64,000 bases of DNA, from assembly GCF_040054535.1 (NCBI RefSeq), contig NC_090780.1:296501-360500 (forward strand). Direction: 5' to 3'. Shown in pieces: positions 17,959 through 33,719 of the stretch (position 1 is the first letter of the stretch; each line of letters opens with the position of its first letter). The position numbers and the translations under genes were made by a program. Below the pieces are notes generated by a model. That model had not been told where the DNA came from, ran no database searches, and was given only the letters and a program-made list of their open reading frames with translations. This stretch comes from Antennarius striatus (taxonomy: Eukaryota > Chordata > Actinopteri > Lophiiformes > Antennariidae).

Positions 17959-19925
17959 AGTATATGTTGTGTTAGTGTAGTATATGTTGTGTTAGTGTAG
18001 TATATGTTCTGTTAGGTAGTATATGTTCCGTTAGGTAGTATATGTTCTGTTAGTGTACTATATGTTCTGTTAGTGTAGTATATGTTCTGTTAGTGTAGTA
18101 TATGTTCCATTAGTGTAGTATATGTCCTGTTAGTGTAGTATATGTCCTGTTAGTGTAGTATATGTCCTGTTAGTGTAGTATATGTTCTGTTAGGTAGTAT
18201 ATGTTCTGTTAGGTAGTATATGTTCTGTTAGTGTAGTATATGTTCTGTTAGGTAGTATATGTTCCGTTAGGTAGTATATGTTCTGTTAGGTAGTATATGT
18301 TCTGTTAGTGTAGTATATGTTCTGTTAGGTAGTATATGTTCTGTTAGGTAGTATATGTTCCGTTAGGTAGTATATGTTCCGTTAGTGTAGTATATGTCCT
18401 GTTAGTGTAGTATATGTTCTGTTAGGTAGTATATGTTCCGTTAGTGTAGTATATGTCCTGTTAGTGTAGTATATGTTCTGTTAGGTAGTATATGTTCTGT
18501 TAGTGTAGTATATGTTCTGTTAGGTAGTATATGTTCCGTTAGGTAGTATATGTTCTGTTAGTGTAGTATATGTCCTGTTAGTGTAGTATATGTCCTGTTA
18601 GTGTAGTATATGTTCTGGTAGTGTAGTATATGTTCTGTTAGGTAGTAGATGTTCTGTTAGTGTAGTATATGTTCTGTTAGGTAGTATATGTTCTGTTAGG
18701 TAGTATATGTTCCGTTAGTGTAGTATATGTCCTGTTAGTGTAGTATATGTTCTGTTAGGTAGTATATGTTCTGTTAGTGTAGTATATGTTCCGTTAGGTA
18801 GTATATGTTCTGTTAGTGTAGTATATGTCCTGTTAGTGTAGTATATGTCCTGTTAGTGTAGTATATGTTCTGTTGGGTAGTATATGTTCCGTTAGGTAGT
18901 ATATGTTCCGTTAGGTAGTATATGTTGTGTTAGTGTAGTATATGTTCTGTTAGTGTAGTATATGTTCTGTTGGGTAGTATATGTTCTGTTGGGTAGTATA
19001 TGTTCCGTTAGGTAGTATATGTTGTGTTAGTGTAGTATATGTTCTGTTAGGTAGTATATGTCCTGTTAGTGTAGTATATGTTCTGTTAGGTAGTATATGT
19101 CCTGTTAGTGTAGTATATGTTCTGTTAGTGTAGTATATGTTCTGTTAGGTAGTATATGTCCTGTTTGTGTAGTATATGTCCTGGTATTGTAGTATATGTT
19201 CTGTTAGTGTAGTATATGTCCTGTTAGTGTAGTATATGTTCTGTTAGGTAGTATATGTCCTGTTAGTGTAGTATATGTTCTGTTAGTGTAGTATATGTTC
19301 TGTTAGTGTAGTATATGTTCTGTTAGGTAGTATATGTCCTGTTAGTGTAGTATATGTCCTGGTATTGTAGTATATGTTCTGTTAGTGTAGTATATGTCCT
19401 GTTAGTGTAGTATATGTTCTGTTAGGTAGTATATGTCCTGTTAGTGTAGTATATGTTCTGTTAGTGTAGTATATGTTCTGTTAGGTAGTGTATGTCCTGT
19501 TAGTGTAGTATATGTCCTGGTATTGTAGTATATGTTCTGTTAGTGTAGTATATGTCCTGTTATTGTAGTATATGTTCTGTTATTGTAGTATATGTTCTGT
19601 TAGTGTAGTATATGTCCTGTTATTGTAGTATATGTTCTGTTATTGTAGTATATGTTCTGTTATTGTAGTATATGTTCTGTTAGTGTAGTATATGTTCTGT
19701 TATTGTAGTATATGTTCTGTTATTGTAGTATATGTTCTGTTAGTGTAGTATATGTCCTGTTATTGTAGTATATGTTCTGTTATTGTAGTATATGTTCTGT
19801 TATTGTAGTATATGTTCTGTTATTGTAGTATATGTTCTGTTAGTGTAGTATATGTCCTGTTATTGTAGTATATGTTCTGTTAGTGTAGTATATGTTCTGT
19901 TATTGTAGTACATGTCTTGTGGTCT

Positions 19926-20047
19926 GTTCTGCCTGTGTTTCTTTTAACTCCTGGTGTTTAATATCTAGATTTATGTACATTTCATGTCTGAGCAGTGACT
20001 ATTTGTAATTTCCTCTGTGATTAATAAAGTATCCTTCCTTCTTTCTA
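19926..20047 (+). mobile_element. 3' end of the L2-type LINE
   Basis: ttctcctggtg-like text (ctcctggtgtttaatatcta), then tgtctgagcagtgactattt and gattaataaagtatccttcc. This is the same 3' terminal text as the LINE copies ending at 43347 and, inverted, at 55320. It closes the element that begins at 14150. Confidence 0.8.
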
Positions 20048-20254
20048 GTTAATAGTGTACTACCCAACTACCTTGATTTTTTGTTTTTATTGACGTGTTT
20101 TTCTCACAAATTCTGTTTATTCTGTAACTCTTAGTTTTTATGCTGTATTTTAATGACTTTGGTCCTCCTGAATGGAGGCTCCATTATTATCATTGACAGC
20201 AAAGGAAAGTCCTTGGATGCGTTTTTTTTGTTACCTTTTTCCCCGCCCACTTCT

Positions 20255-20374
20255 CCGATAAACCTCTGTGATTGGACAGGATTCTCAATGACGGATACCG
20301 ACTAGCTGATGACTGAGCTGATTGGCTGAAGGGCCGTCAGTCCAGTCAGCGTCTCGCTACGGTAGAGGACAAAC
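20255..20374 (+). promoter_or_regulatory. pdhb promoter / 5' UTR
   Basis: Two inverted CCAAT boxes (gattggac near 20271, gattggctg near 20318) lie within 110 bp upstream of the start codon, an NF-Y-type housekeeping arrangement. The LINE tail ends only about 330 bp upstream of the ATG, so the promoter must be compact. Confidence 0.55.
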
Positions 20375-25869
<5,495 letters not shown>

Positions 25870-26441
25870 GACTCGTCCTGCTGACGCTTCTCTCTGGAGT
25901 CGTGTATAAATACAGTCAGCAGGCCCTTTAAAATAATCCAGATTAACGGTTCCCACCAGATTTTGGGCAGTGAAACGAACCGCCGCCTGTTTTTTGGGCC
26001 CAAATTGGAACCAGTCTGTGCCACTTTTTTTTAAACCCAAAACAAAGCAAGATTGTGTTTATGAACTACACTGCTGAGCCACATGAAACTGCACAGCTAC
26101 ACTCCAGAACCCCCCCCAATCAGGAGCGTTTATCAACTTCAGTTGAGTTTTTATTTTGGCCAAGACATTATTTGACGCGCCAAAGCAAATGGCTTAATTG
26201 GCCTCAAACATGTTAATCTCTATTAAATAGTAAAAATCCTCAGATTACAGTTCTTCCTGTGTTCTGTCTCTTGACTGTCAGTAACATTTTATGTTCATAA
26301 GTTTTATTAATAAATTAATATTATTAATAGATTCCCATATTCTCTACCAAACATTGTTTCAGTGAAGAACACCTGCTGGAGGTTTGGTGTTTCTGACTAT
26401 TATTATGTTGTTTTTCTTGTTGCTATCAATGACTGTTACTA

Positions 26442-26447
26442 AATAAA
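26442..26447 (+). terminator. pdhb polyadenylation signal
   Basis: AATAAA followed by a gttttgtgcg GT-rich stretch, about 575 bp after the pdhb stop codon. Confidence 0.7.
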
Positions 26448-26499
26448 CTTTCAGTCCATGACGTTTTGTGCGTCCTGTCTGTCAGGCTGGGTTCAGTTC

Positions 26500-26824
26500 T
26501 GCCGCCTTGATTCATGGTTCTGTTGAGACGGGACAGTGGATCTTCAGAGGGTTTACTGCTTGATCTTTTGTGTTTAATATTCTGAATATTAAGGAAGCAC
26601 AAGCAGCAGCTTCTTGCATTTTTTCCTCAATGAGTTTCTTCCTCATTGAGGAAGAAACTCCGAGCAGGACCCAGACTCTGGTCCACCTTGGCCAGTTGGG
26701 TGGAAAAGAAAGGGAGATAAGGACGGGGCAAGAGAAAGATAATGGGAGGTAGGCCAGATAGTCTCGTTTAGATCCAGCTGCTGAAGGGATTTTCAGAGCG
26801 CACGCACTGAATTCTGGGTTACCT
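26500..26824. repeat. Interspersed repeat fragment with near-perfect palindrome
   Basis: Contains the palindrome gagtttcttcctca / ttgaggaagaaactc (26632-26660). The text gttgggtggaaaagaaa ... aggccagatag is shared with 40950-41075. Not assigned to a family. Confidence 0.45.
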
Positions 26825-27155
26825 CCCGCTTCAAAGCGGTGATGTAATGTCAGGTTGGTGTGTCCGTCCGTCAGTACGCCAAGTATCTTCACAACCGTTC
26901 AGATGGAAAGATGAAACAAAAAGCACATGACTCAGGCAGCAGAGGGGATGAAGATGAGATGATGACCTTGAGAAAACGAGGTCAAGGTCAAATTTTAACT
27001 TTGGTACACTCAGGAACCAGATAAGATAGAAAGACGAGGAAGAAGGCCAGTGTGAGTAAGACCATAGATCAAAGCTAGTGCTTTGATCAATGACAGTAGG
27101 TCAGGGTAAGATTTTGAATTCAGGGGTGTCGCGGGATGTTGCAGTCTGACTGCAT
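26825..27155 (+). mobile_element. Dispersed repeat shared with 47700-48385
   Basis: Shares caaagcggtgatgtaatg, gatgaaacaaaaagcacatg, ttgagaaaacgaggtcaagg and tcgcgggatgttgcagtctg, in that order, with the longer copy at 47700-48385. No coding capacity seen. Confidence 0.6.
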
Positions 27156-27774
27156 TGGTTCTAGTTTATACTGGTTTCCCACCTGAGCACATGGACGGCA
27201 GCAGAGTCTTTCAAGCAGGCGGAGGGCCAGTGTGTGAGCAGGAAAAACAAAAAGTATGGGAGAGACAGAAAATACCCTCAGCAGCCTAGGCCTACAGCAG
27301 CTGGTAGGGTAGAACCTGTCATTTCTGACTGTAGGCTCTATCAAAGAGGAGGGTTTTTAGTTTACTCTTAAATGAGCTAAGGGTGTCTGCCCCCCAGACC
27401 GAGGCTGGGAGATTGTTCCAGAGTAGAAGGGCAGATAGCTGAAGCTTCTGCCTCCTGTTCTGACGGGTTACCAGAAATCCTGCATCCTCAGACCCTCAGA
27501 AGAGTCCTGGGAGGGTGATACACCCGAGAGAGATCTTACAAGGTGCCCCGTCACCACTAACTTTTAGCTCTAGCTCCGAGACAAAATCAAGACACCAGAG
27601 GGATTGAATGAGCAGGATGGGAACAAAGTTTCCCTTTACACCGAGGATTCGCTCTTGTTCCCGTCTCAACCGTCTGTCAGCCTTCCTGAAGTAACAGTCT
27701 GACCAGAAAAATTTGGTAAAACGCCTGAACACAAGGTTAATATTCAGAAAAGCGAGCTAATGCCTGTTGGCACG
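27156..27774. other. Unclassified repeat-like stretch
   Basis: No gene recognised. 27340-27560 has the texture of a fish LINE 3' segment (ggctgggagattgttccaga); I could not place it in a family. Confidence 0.35.
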
Positions 27775-28105
27775 AATACAATGCGCCCTCGTGCATTCAC
27801 ACATCAACGCTCTCCACTTCACCTCATCGCGAAGTTTTGGTAGTCACGTGATATCGTACGCGCAATTCTATTGGCTGACAGCATCCGAACGTGCGCTTGT
27901 TCCGTGAGACACAAAAGTGTTTTAAACAGTCTATCAGAGTGTTTTAAAGGTGATAGATAGAAGGTGGTTTAGTATCAGTGTGGGGGGGTTCATAAACATT
28001 TAAATTACCATAAATAATAATATAGTTTGTCACTATTGTGGAAATCGTTAATTGCGTGTGGTTCCTGGAACGCATTAACCACAAAGAATGAGGGCGCGCT
28101 GTGTT
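27775..28105 (+). mobile_element. MITE-like DNA element with terminal inverted repeats
   Basis: The left end acaatgcgccctcg pairs with the right end gagggcgcgctgtgt. The body includes tacgcgcaattctattggct, agaaggtggtttagtatcag and gtggttcctggaacgcatta. Shares its full length with 30525-30905. Confidence 0.7.
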
Positions 28106-28109
28106 TGTT

Positions 28110-28905
28110 AGATTTATTCCCCTTTAAAGTTGGTTCCAAGAAATTAAAATACGTAGGGACATGGATTACACATAATTACAAACATCTCTATGTTGTCAAT
28201 TATCTGCCCCGACTATCTAAACTTTCTCAGGGCATTGAACGCTGGGACCACCTGCCATTGGGCAGAAGAATCAGTAAAAATAAATGTTTTTCCTACATTT
28301 TTACACATCTTCTGTGCTTTCTAATCAACTCTTTTTTTACCAAGCTAGACAACCAAATATCAAGCTTTATTTGGAATTAAAAAACACCCCGTATCAAAAG
28401 CAGTATACTTCAAAGTCCTTGTTCAATGGGCGGGAGGGCACTTCCAAACTCACTACATTATTCCTGGGTTAGGGTTAGTCGTGTCACAAACGTATTACAC
28501 TGATGGGTAATCATCACATTTGTGATATTGGACGGGCAACAATGGAGGTTGCTTCTGTGTCACTTCCTTAAAGGTTTAGGGTGTCGGAAGCTTCTATTTA
28601 CACACCCGGTCTGCTTTAAACCTGTTCTTACACATTCAATCCAAATTTGGAATCAATTCAGAAGATCTTTTGACTCAGACACCACAGGCTTCACCAATTG
28701 CTAAAAATCCTGTTTGCCCCTTCAGTCATGGACAAGGTCTTTGACAGACGGTCTGAAGGGGAACGGTTTCTCTCTGATCGCTGTATTGATGGGATGTTTG
28801 CCTCCTTCCAGCAGTGGGTACAAACATTCCAGATTTCTTAACACTTCTGTGGATATTTGCAACTATGAACTTTTGTTATTTCAGATTCAAAATGTTTAAC
28901 CCTTT
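28110..28905 (+). pseudogene. L1-type LINE ORF2 remnant
   Basis: The frame includes KLKYVGTWITHNYK, LPRLSKLSQGIERWDHLPLG and NSFFTKLDNQISSFIWN. These match the post-reverse-transcriptase region of vertebrate L1 ORF2 proteins. It continues degraded to about 28900 with stops and frameshifts. It lies between pdhb and the minus-strand gene at 29139. Confidence 0.75.
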
Positions 28906-28979
28906 CTGAACAATTTGTCCAGCAAGCCTGAGATTAAACAGCATTAAGGTTCAGACCGATAATCAGCTGATCAATAGGG

Positions 28980-28985
28980 TTTATT
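28980..28985 (-). terminator. Candidate polyadenylation signal of the unknown gene
   Basis: AATAAA on the minus strand, about 155 bp after the stop codon at 29139. Confidence 0.55.
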
Positions 28986-29138
28986 GTCTGTTTCAGTGGA
29001 GCAGCTTTATGTTTACAGGATATATTCTGGTCCAACTGATCAAAACTGATTTCTGTCACAATCATAGACTAAACCCACGATGGTGACCTCTGACCTGCTC
29101 TGTGATTGGACACAGGGTTCATTGAGCTCTAAAGAGTC

Positions 29139-30327
29139 TTAGGGAGCTGAAAGCTCAGATTGTTCAACCTGTGACTGACCCTTCAGCAGGTCCAGCCTCA
29201 CCACCACCACCTGCCTCTTCTTCTGCCCCACCTCCTCCTCTTCCTCCTCTCTTTCCTTCAGCTTTCGTTTTCCTCTCTGTTTCCTTTTTTCACTCTTCCT
29301 CTGCTTCTTTACCTTCTTCCTTCTCCTCTTTTCTATCACTGCTTCCTCCTCTGCTGCTTCATCCTCCTCCTCTTCTTGTGCTGTGTCTTGCAGTTCTTCC
29401 TCTTCAGTCTCCGTTTCATCCTCCTCATCCTCCTCCTCAGCTGCCTGTTCTCCTTTCATCGGGTCTTGTTGTATCTTTAACCTCTGCCCATTCTGAGTGG
29501 GAGACAACATAAAGCTGGTCAAAGAACCACGACGCTACAGTTCATTAACGAACAATCAAATGAATTCAACTCTGTTCTCTGCCATTGAATGATTGATGGA
29601 GAACTAGAACGTCTCCAGGTGGACCAGCAGCAGCATCGCTGCAGTAGATCAGTCCATGATGGATGCTGGATGTCTGCCAACAGAACCAGGTCTGCTGCAT
29701 TAAAATGGTCGTATCCAGTGCTGATTGATCAGTCACCATCTGGCAAAACGTTCTTTTAACAATAGTTTCATTCTATTAAGTGTCACATTTACATAAATAT
29801 TTTTCCACAGCATTGACAGCCCCGTTTTATGAGAAGAAATATTATGAAAATCTGTGTTCTTCAAAACTTAAAGGATTCCTAAATCAGTCAGAGGACAAAT
29901 GATGGCTTTATGTTTGCTGGAAGGCAGCAGGGTGAAACAAAGAGTTAAATCTTATTTGTTGTGGGCAAGATTAATGTTCTCTACGCTTAGACCCTCAAAC
30001 CAGAAAAATAAAAACTCCGCAAAAAACAAAACCTATTCAAGGAAAAGAGAAGAAACCAGTGGAAGATGAGATTGGTCTCCTGACGGAGGAACGCCAGAGA
30101 ACAGTCACATCCAGGATTAAGAGCTTCTTCTTCCACTATAACTCCTTCTGCCGTCAATCCGGGAAGCATTCTCATTGGTCTAAACTGTTTTATATTCATC
30201 CCAACATCTGTTATAAATAATCAGAAACTAATTTGATTTTCCTGTTTGCAGAAAATACGTTGCAAAATTGAGATAATTTTTAACCACGACAACAGTTGAA
30301 CTGTTTGCTGAACATTGTTTGTAGGTT

Positions 30328-30383
<56 letters not shown>

Positions 30384-32484
30384 TGATCTCGCCTGTAGTC
30401 AGCTGGGAAACTCCAGCGACACCTGCTGGCTGTACTTTGTTAAAGCAGCTGATTATGAGCGTCTCGGCCTTGAGGAGGGGGATCGATTAAAATCCGCTGA
30501 TAAGTGAAAACCGTCATCTATGCAATTAATGCGCCCTGGCACGATTGCACATCAAAGATTGTGACTCCACCTCATCACAGATTTTAGGTAAGCAGTCACA
30601 TGATACCGTACGCGCATTCTATTGGCTAACGGCATCCAGAAGTGCGCTACTTTCCGTGAGTCTCTGACTTCCGTGAGACACTAAAGTGTTTTGAACAGTC
30701 TATCAGAGGGTTTTAGAGGTGATTCAGATAGAAGGTGGTTTAATATCAGTATGGGGGGGGGGGTTCAGAAACGTTTAAATTACCATAAATAATAATATAG
30801 TTACCGTAAATAATAAGATAAATAAATTGCGATCTCGATCGCGTATTCCTCCGTCGCGTGTGGTTCCTGGAACACATTGACTGCAAAGACCGAGGGCGCA
30901 CTGTATTCCCTGTATTCACTGCATTAACTGTATTCACTGCATTAACTATATTCACTGCATTCACTGTATTCACTGCATTCACTGCACAAGGATTCCACAA
31001 AACTTGATGGATGTGAGAGTGAAGCACGAAGGCTAAGCTAGTAACTTGGGAATGTGTGTTGGAAGTAAAGTATGTTAGGGTCAACTGGTCTGACGTTACT
31101 TAGTTTCGTCTGAATCAGCTCTTCACTGTAAGGTTCTGTCTACATTGAAGATCTCACTGAAGTGTATCACCCCCCAGGGCTGTTTGCACTGAGGATGCAG
31201 GATTACTGGTGACCAGTCAGGCCTTTAGAGTAGAACAAATAGGACCAAATAGGATTTGAGGAACGCACTTCCAGCACTGCCAGTGAAGATACTCACGGTC
31301 TTTTTCCTGTTCCGGAGTCTCTGCAGCAGCAGCCTGACCGTGTCCTTGTTCTGACACAGGCCCATGGTGTTCAGGGCTTCCAGAGCAGAACTAGAGCAGC
31401 CCTGGAGGCGGAGCTCTGCTCCGAGAGCGGCCTGCAGGAAGTTGTTCTTCCAGATGTTTCTAGTGAACAGTGGGACCGACAGGGCCACCACAGCCCGGCG
31501 CTCCAGCAGAGCCTGGGCCTGTTCCTCCGACAGCTGGCTGCCACACAAACAGGCGTTCACCACGACTCACAGCCACACGTTATCAATATGAACTACAGTT
31601 CAGGTCACTGACCCATTCTGATTGGCTGAGCCAAGCCCAGTCACACTTACTGACTGCTCTTGGAGAGGGTACCAATGTCAGGAAACAGCGAGGTGAGGCA
31701 GGTGATGACCAGTGGGGCTTTCTCCTGGGCCCAGTTCAGACATCGGTGCCAGGGGAAGGACGACAGCGGCTTCCTGCTCGTCACCTTCTGATGGAACGGA
31801 CTGTTTGGCTGCCGAGTCAGCGCTTTCATCTACACCACCAGCAGAAAATATGACACACACACACACACACAACATAGCCCTACCAGCACCTGGTGGACCA
31901 CCCAGTGACACCACACGTTCTCACCTCTTCTTTCAGCTGTTTGCTCCAGAACTCCATCATGGGCTTTCGGGCCCCTTTGGCAGACCACAACATCTTGAGA
32001 GCTGCCTTGTAGCACGATTTGCTCACTAGTAGAGCTGCTTTGCTCTTTTTCCCCATCCTGCGGCCTTTCTTCTGGTCTTTCACCTCTGACTGCAAAAAAC
32101 AGAAACATCTTAATGCATGTCAGTAATCCAGACGTCTCACGATTGTAATAGTAGTTCTGCATGTTCTAAGAATATTACACCAAAGTCACGTATGTCATTA
32201 ATCCATTAATTTTGACATTTACACACTTTTTTTTAAAAGACACTTGTTATTGTGAACTGAATGTCAGGATTGAGCATCTTTAGGATGTATTAGAACATCA
32301 CACCAACCGACGTACGTCTTTGTTCAGTGGATATTGTAGTTGAGTGTGAACTCTGGTGAACAGAGAACGTAATGTCTTCACAAGTCATTCCTGAGTAGCT
32401 ACTGTCAAATCACAGTATATATTATATTATAAATGATAACACATACATTATTTACGTCATTGGTGGTTTCCATTATTGGGCAAC

Positions 32485-32527
<43 letters not shown>

Positions 32528-33191
32528 TCCGGTGGAGCTGCCGTCGGTTCCAGGGGAACCCCCACCGCACCTCTCTGACCGCGGGGGGCTTCAGCCACAC
32601 GGACCGCTTCCCGCTCTGCCGGCGCCGACATTTGCTCCTGACGGTCTGCGCGCAGGTCTCACACAGGAAGGACCTCTCGTTCACGGGGGAGTCCGGGAAG
32701 ACCCAGAGCACGGTGTCCGGGGTGGTGAAGGTGTGCACCGCCCTCCGGTTGAAGCTGCGGCCGGTCCGCTCGAACTCCAGCCGGCAGCAGGAGCAGTTCC
32801 GGTCCTCCGGCCTCACGGAGCCCCGGCGGCCGCCACGAACCGGACCGGCAGCTCCACAGCCCGGTGTCTGCCCGGAGTCTCCCCCGGCCCGTGTCAGCAG
32901 CGGGGCCGAGTCCGCGGCATTCCCACCGGGACAGTCCACCTCCGCGCCCACGGCCGGGCCGGGGATCTCCACCGACAGCGGCTGCTCCGGGACGCTCTGC
33001 CCGGGGTCGAACGGGGAAATGAAGCTCTGCAGCGCGGGGACCCGACCGCCAGCCCCCGGGGGCCCCGCGGACACCTCCGGGCTGAAGACACCCGCAGCGG
33101 CGGAAGCGTAGTCGTGTTCGTTCGGCTCCGAAGGGGAACCACTTTCCTCCTCGGCCCCCGCTTTGGGCTCCGTGTTTACACCCGCCATCAT
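29139..33191 (-). CDS. Uncharacterised 519-aa protein with Cys-pair region and charged tail
   Basis: I do not recognise this gene. Five coding exons on the minus strand, 33191-32571, 32089-31925, 31829-31651, 31537-31297 and 29492-29139, join in phase at GT-AG sites and total 1560 nt (519 aa plus stop). Residues 1-130 are Gly/Pro/Ser-rich and probably disordered. Cys133, Cys135, Cys136, Cys177, Cys180 and Cys188 form CxxC pairs (NCSCC, CETC), suggesting a zinc-binding module. Residues 208-402 look folded and helical: LKMLWSAKGARKPMMEFWSK, LSSFPWHRCLNWAQEKAPLV, PLFTRNIWKNNFLQAALGAE, NTMGLCQNKDTVRLLLQRLR. Residues 403-519 carry long Glu runs followed by a Lys/Arg block, a likely nuclear signal. 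The first exon lies in a CpG-rich block. Two adjacent ATGs (33191 and 33188) could start it. The C-terminal exon assignment rests on phase and a clean acceptor. Confidence 0.75.
30329..30382. repeat. (TG)n microsatellite
   Basis: About 26 TG units in the last intron of the unknown gene. Confidence 0.95.
30525..30905 (+). mobile_element. MITE-like DNA element, second long copy
   Basis: The left end aatgcgccctggcacg and right end cgagggcgcactgtatt are inverted relative to each other. The body matches 27775-28105 (tacgcgcattctattggcta, gaaggtggtttaatatcagt). A short tract ccataaataataatatagtt is partly duplicated near 30785-30815. Confidence 0.7.
30902..30990. repeat. 18-bp tandem repeat attcactgcattaactgt
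   Basis: About five imperfect copies starting at the right end of the MITE (ctgtatt). They may have expanded from its terminal bases. Confidence 0.7.
32487..32525. repeat. (CA)n microsatellite
   Basis: About 19 CA units, 46 bp inside the first intron of the unknown gene. Confidence 0.9.
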
Positions 33192-33320
33192 TAACGGAGT
33201 GAATCCGGTTTAAGTCAGTCAACAGCAGGCAGTCAGGAGGAAACGGTTTGTGGTCATAACGAGATGTGTTCTGGGTAAATTCACAGAAGACCGCTCCGAA
33301 ACACTGTCCCTGTAGCTGTC
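33192..33320 (-). promoter_or_regulatory. Probable promoter / 5' UTR of the unknown gene
   Basis: Directly upstream of the start codon and next to a CpG-rich first exon. No TATA box seen. Short ctgtcccctgaat repeats lie at 33305-33378. Inference from position. Confidence 0.4.
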
Positions 33321-33617
33321 CCCTGAAGCTGTCCCTGAATCTGTCCCTGAATCTGTCCCCTGAATCTGTCCCCTGACTCAGGATGAAGAGTCTAACAAAG
33401 TGAACTCCCCCCCCCGGTCAATAGAAGCTCTGATCAAACGCAAACCGGAAGAGGAATTACCAACAGGAAGGACATCACTAGTATTCATGACAGCTTCCGT
33501 CCTTGTTAAACGGTACCTATCGGTGGCGCCCCCCAGTGGTGAGAGGTATGCAGGGCAGGGCAGGTCTTCAGGGCTGACTCGCACTCGGACAGTGAAACAA
33601 ATCCCTTAGTGTGTTAG

Positions 33618-33712
33618 CCTACCTACCTACCTACCTACCTACCTACCTACCTACCTGCCTACCTACCTACCTACCTACCTACCTACCTACCTACCTACCT
33701 ACCTGCCTGCTT
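33618..33712. repeat. (CTAC)n / (ACCT)n microsatellite
   Basis: About 22 tetranucleotide units with a few tgcc variants. It borders the LINE fragment that begins near 33720. Confidence 0.95.
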
Positions 33713-33719
33713 CCACTAC

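Larger units (their letters stand above)
15080..18914. repeat. Tandem duplication with 1941-bp offset inside the array
   Basis: Positions 15080-16972 match 17021-18913 almost base for base, including every unit-type choice I checked and the internal SINE. Identity breaks near 16973/18914 and near 15080/17021. This points to one recent unequal exchange or slippage event. An assembly duplication cannot be excluded from sequence alone. Confidence 0.85.
14876..19925. repeat. Large minisatellite of 19/20-bp units (LINE 3' UTR derived)
   Basis: Units alternate between gtagtatatgttctgttag (19 bp) and the same with a leading t (20 bp). The variable core is ttctg, ttccg, tcctg or ttgtg. Roughly 210 units occupy about 4.2 kb, interrupted by two SINE copies. 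From about 19490 to 19900 a sub-type with ttattgtag dominates. A single ancestral-looking stretch (gttagtgtagtg) is present in the 3' UTR of the LINE copies at 43160-43230 and, inverted, at 55441-55470. Confidence 0.95.

Noticed and set aside
14876-19925. CRISPR-like array of short repeats
   Set aside because: No unique spacers: units are directly adjacent and near identical, in a vertebrate genome; it is a minisatellite.
32433-33194. 253-codon plus-strand frame
   Set aside because: Antisense to the CpG-rich first exon of the minus-strand gene, which has consistent splicing and length.
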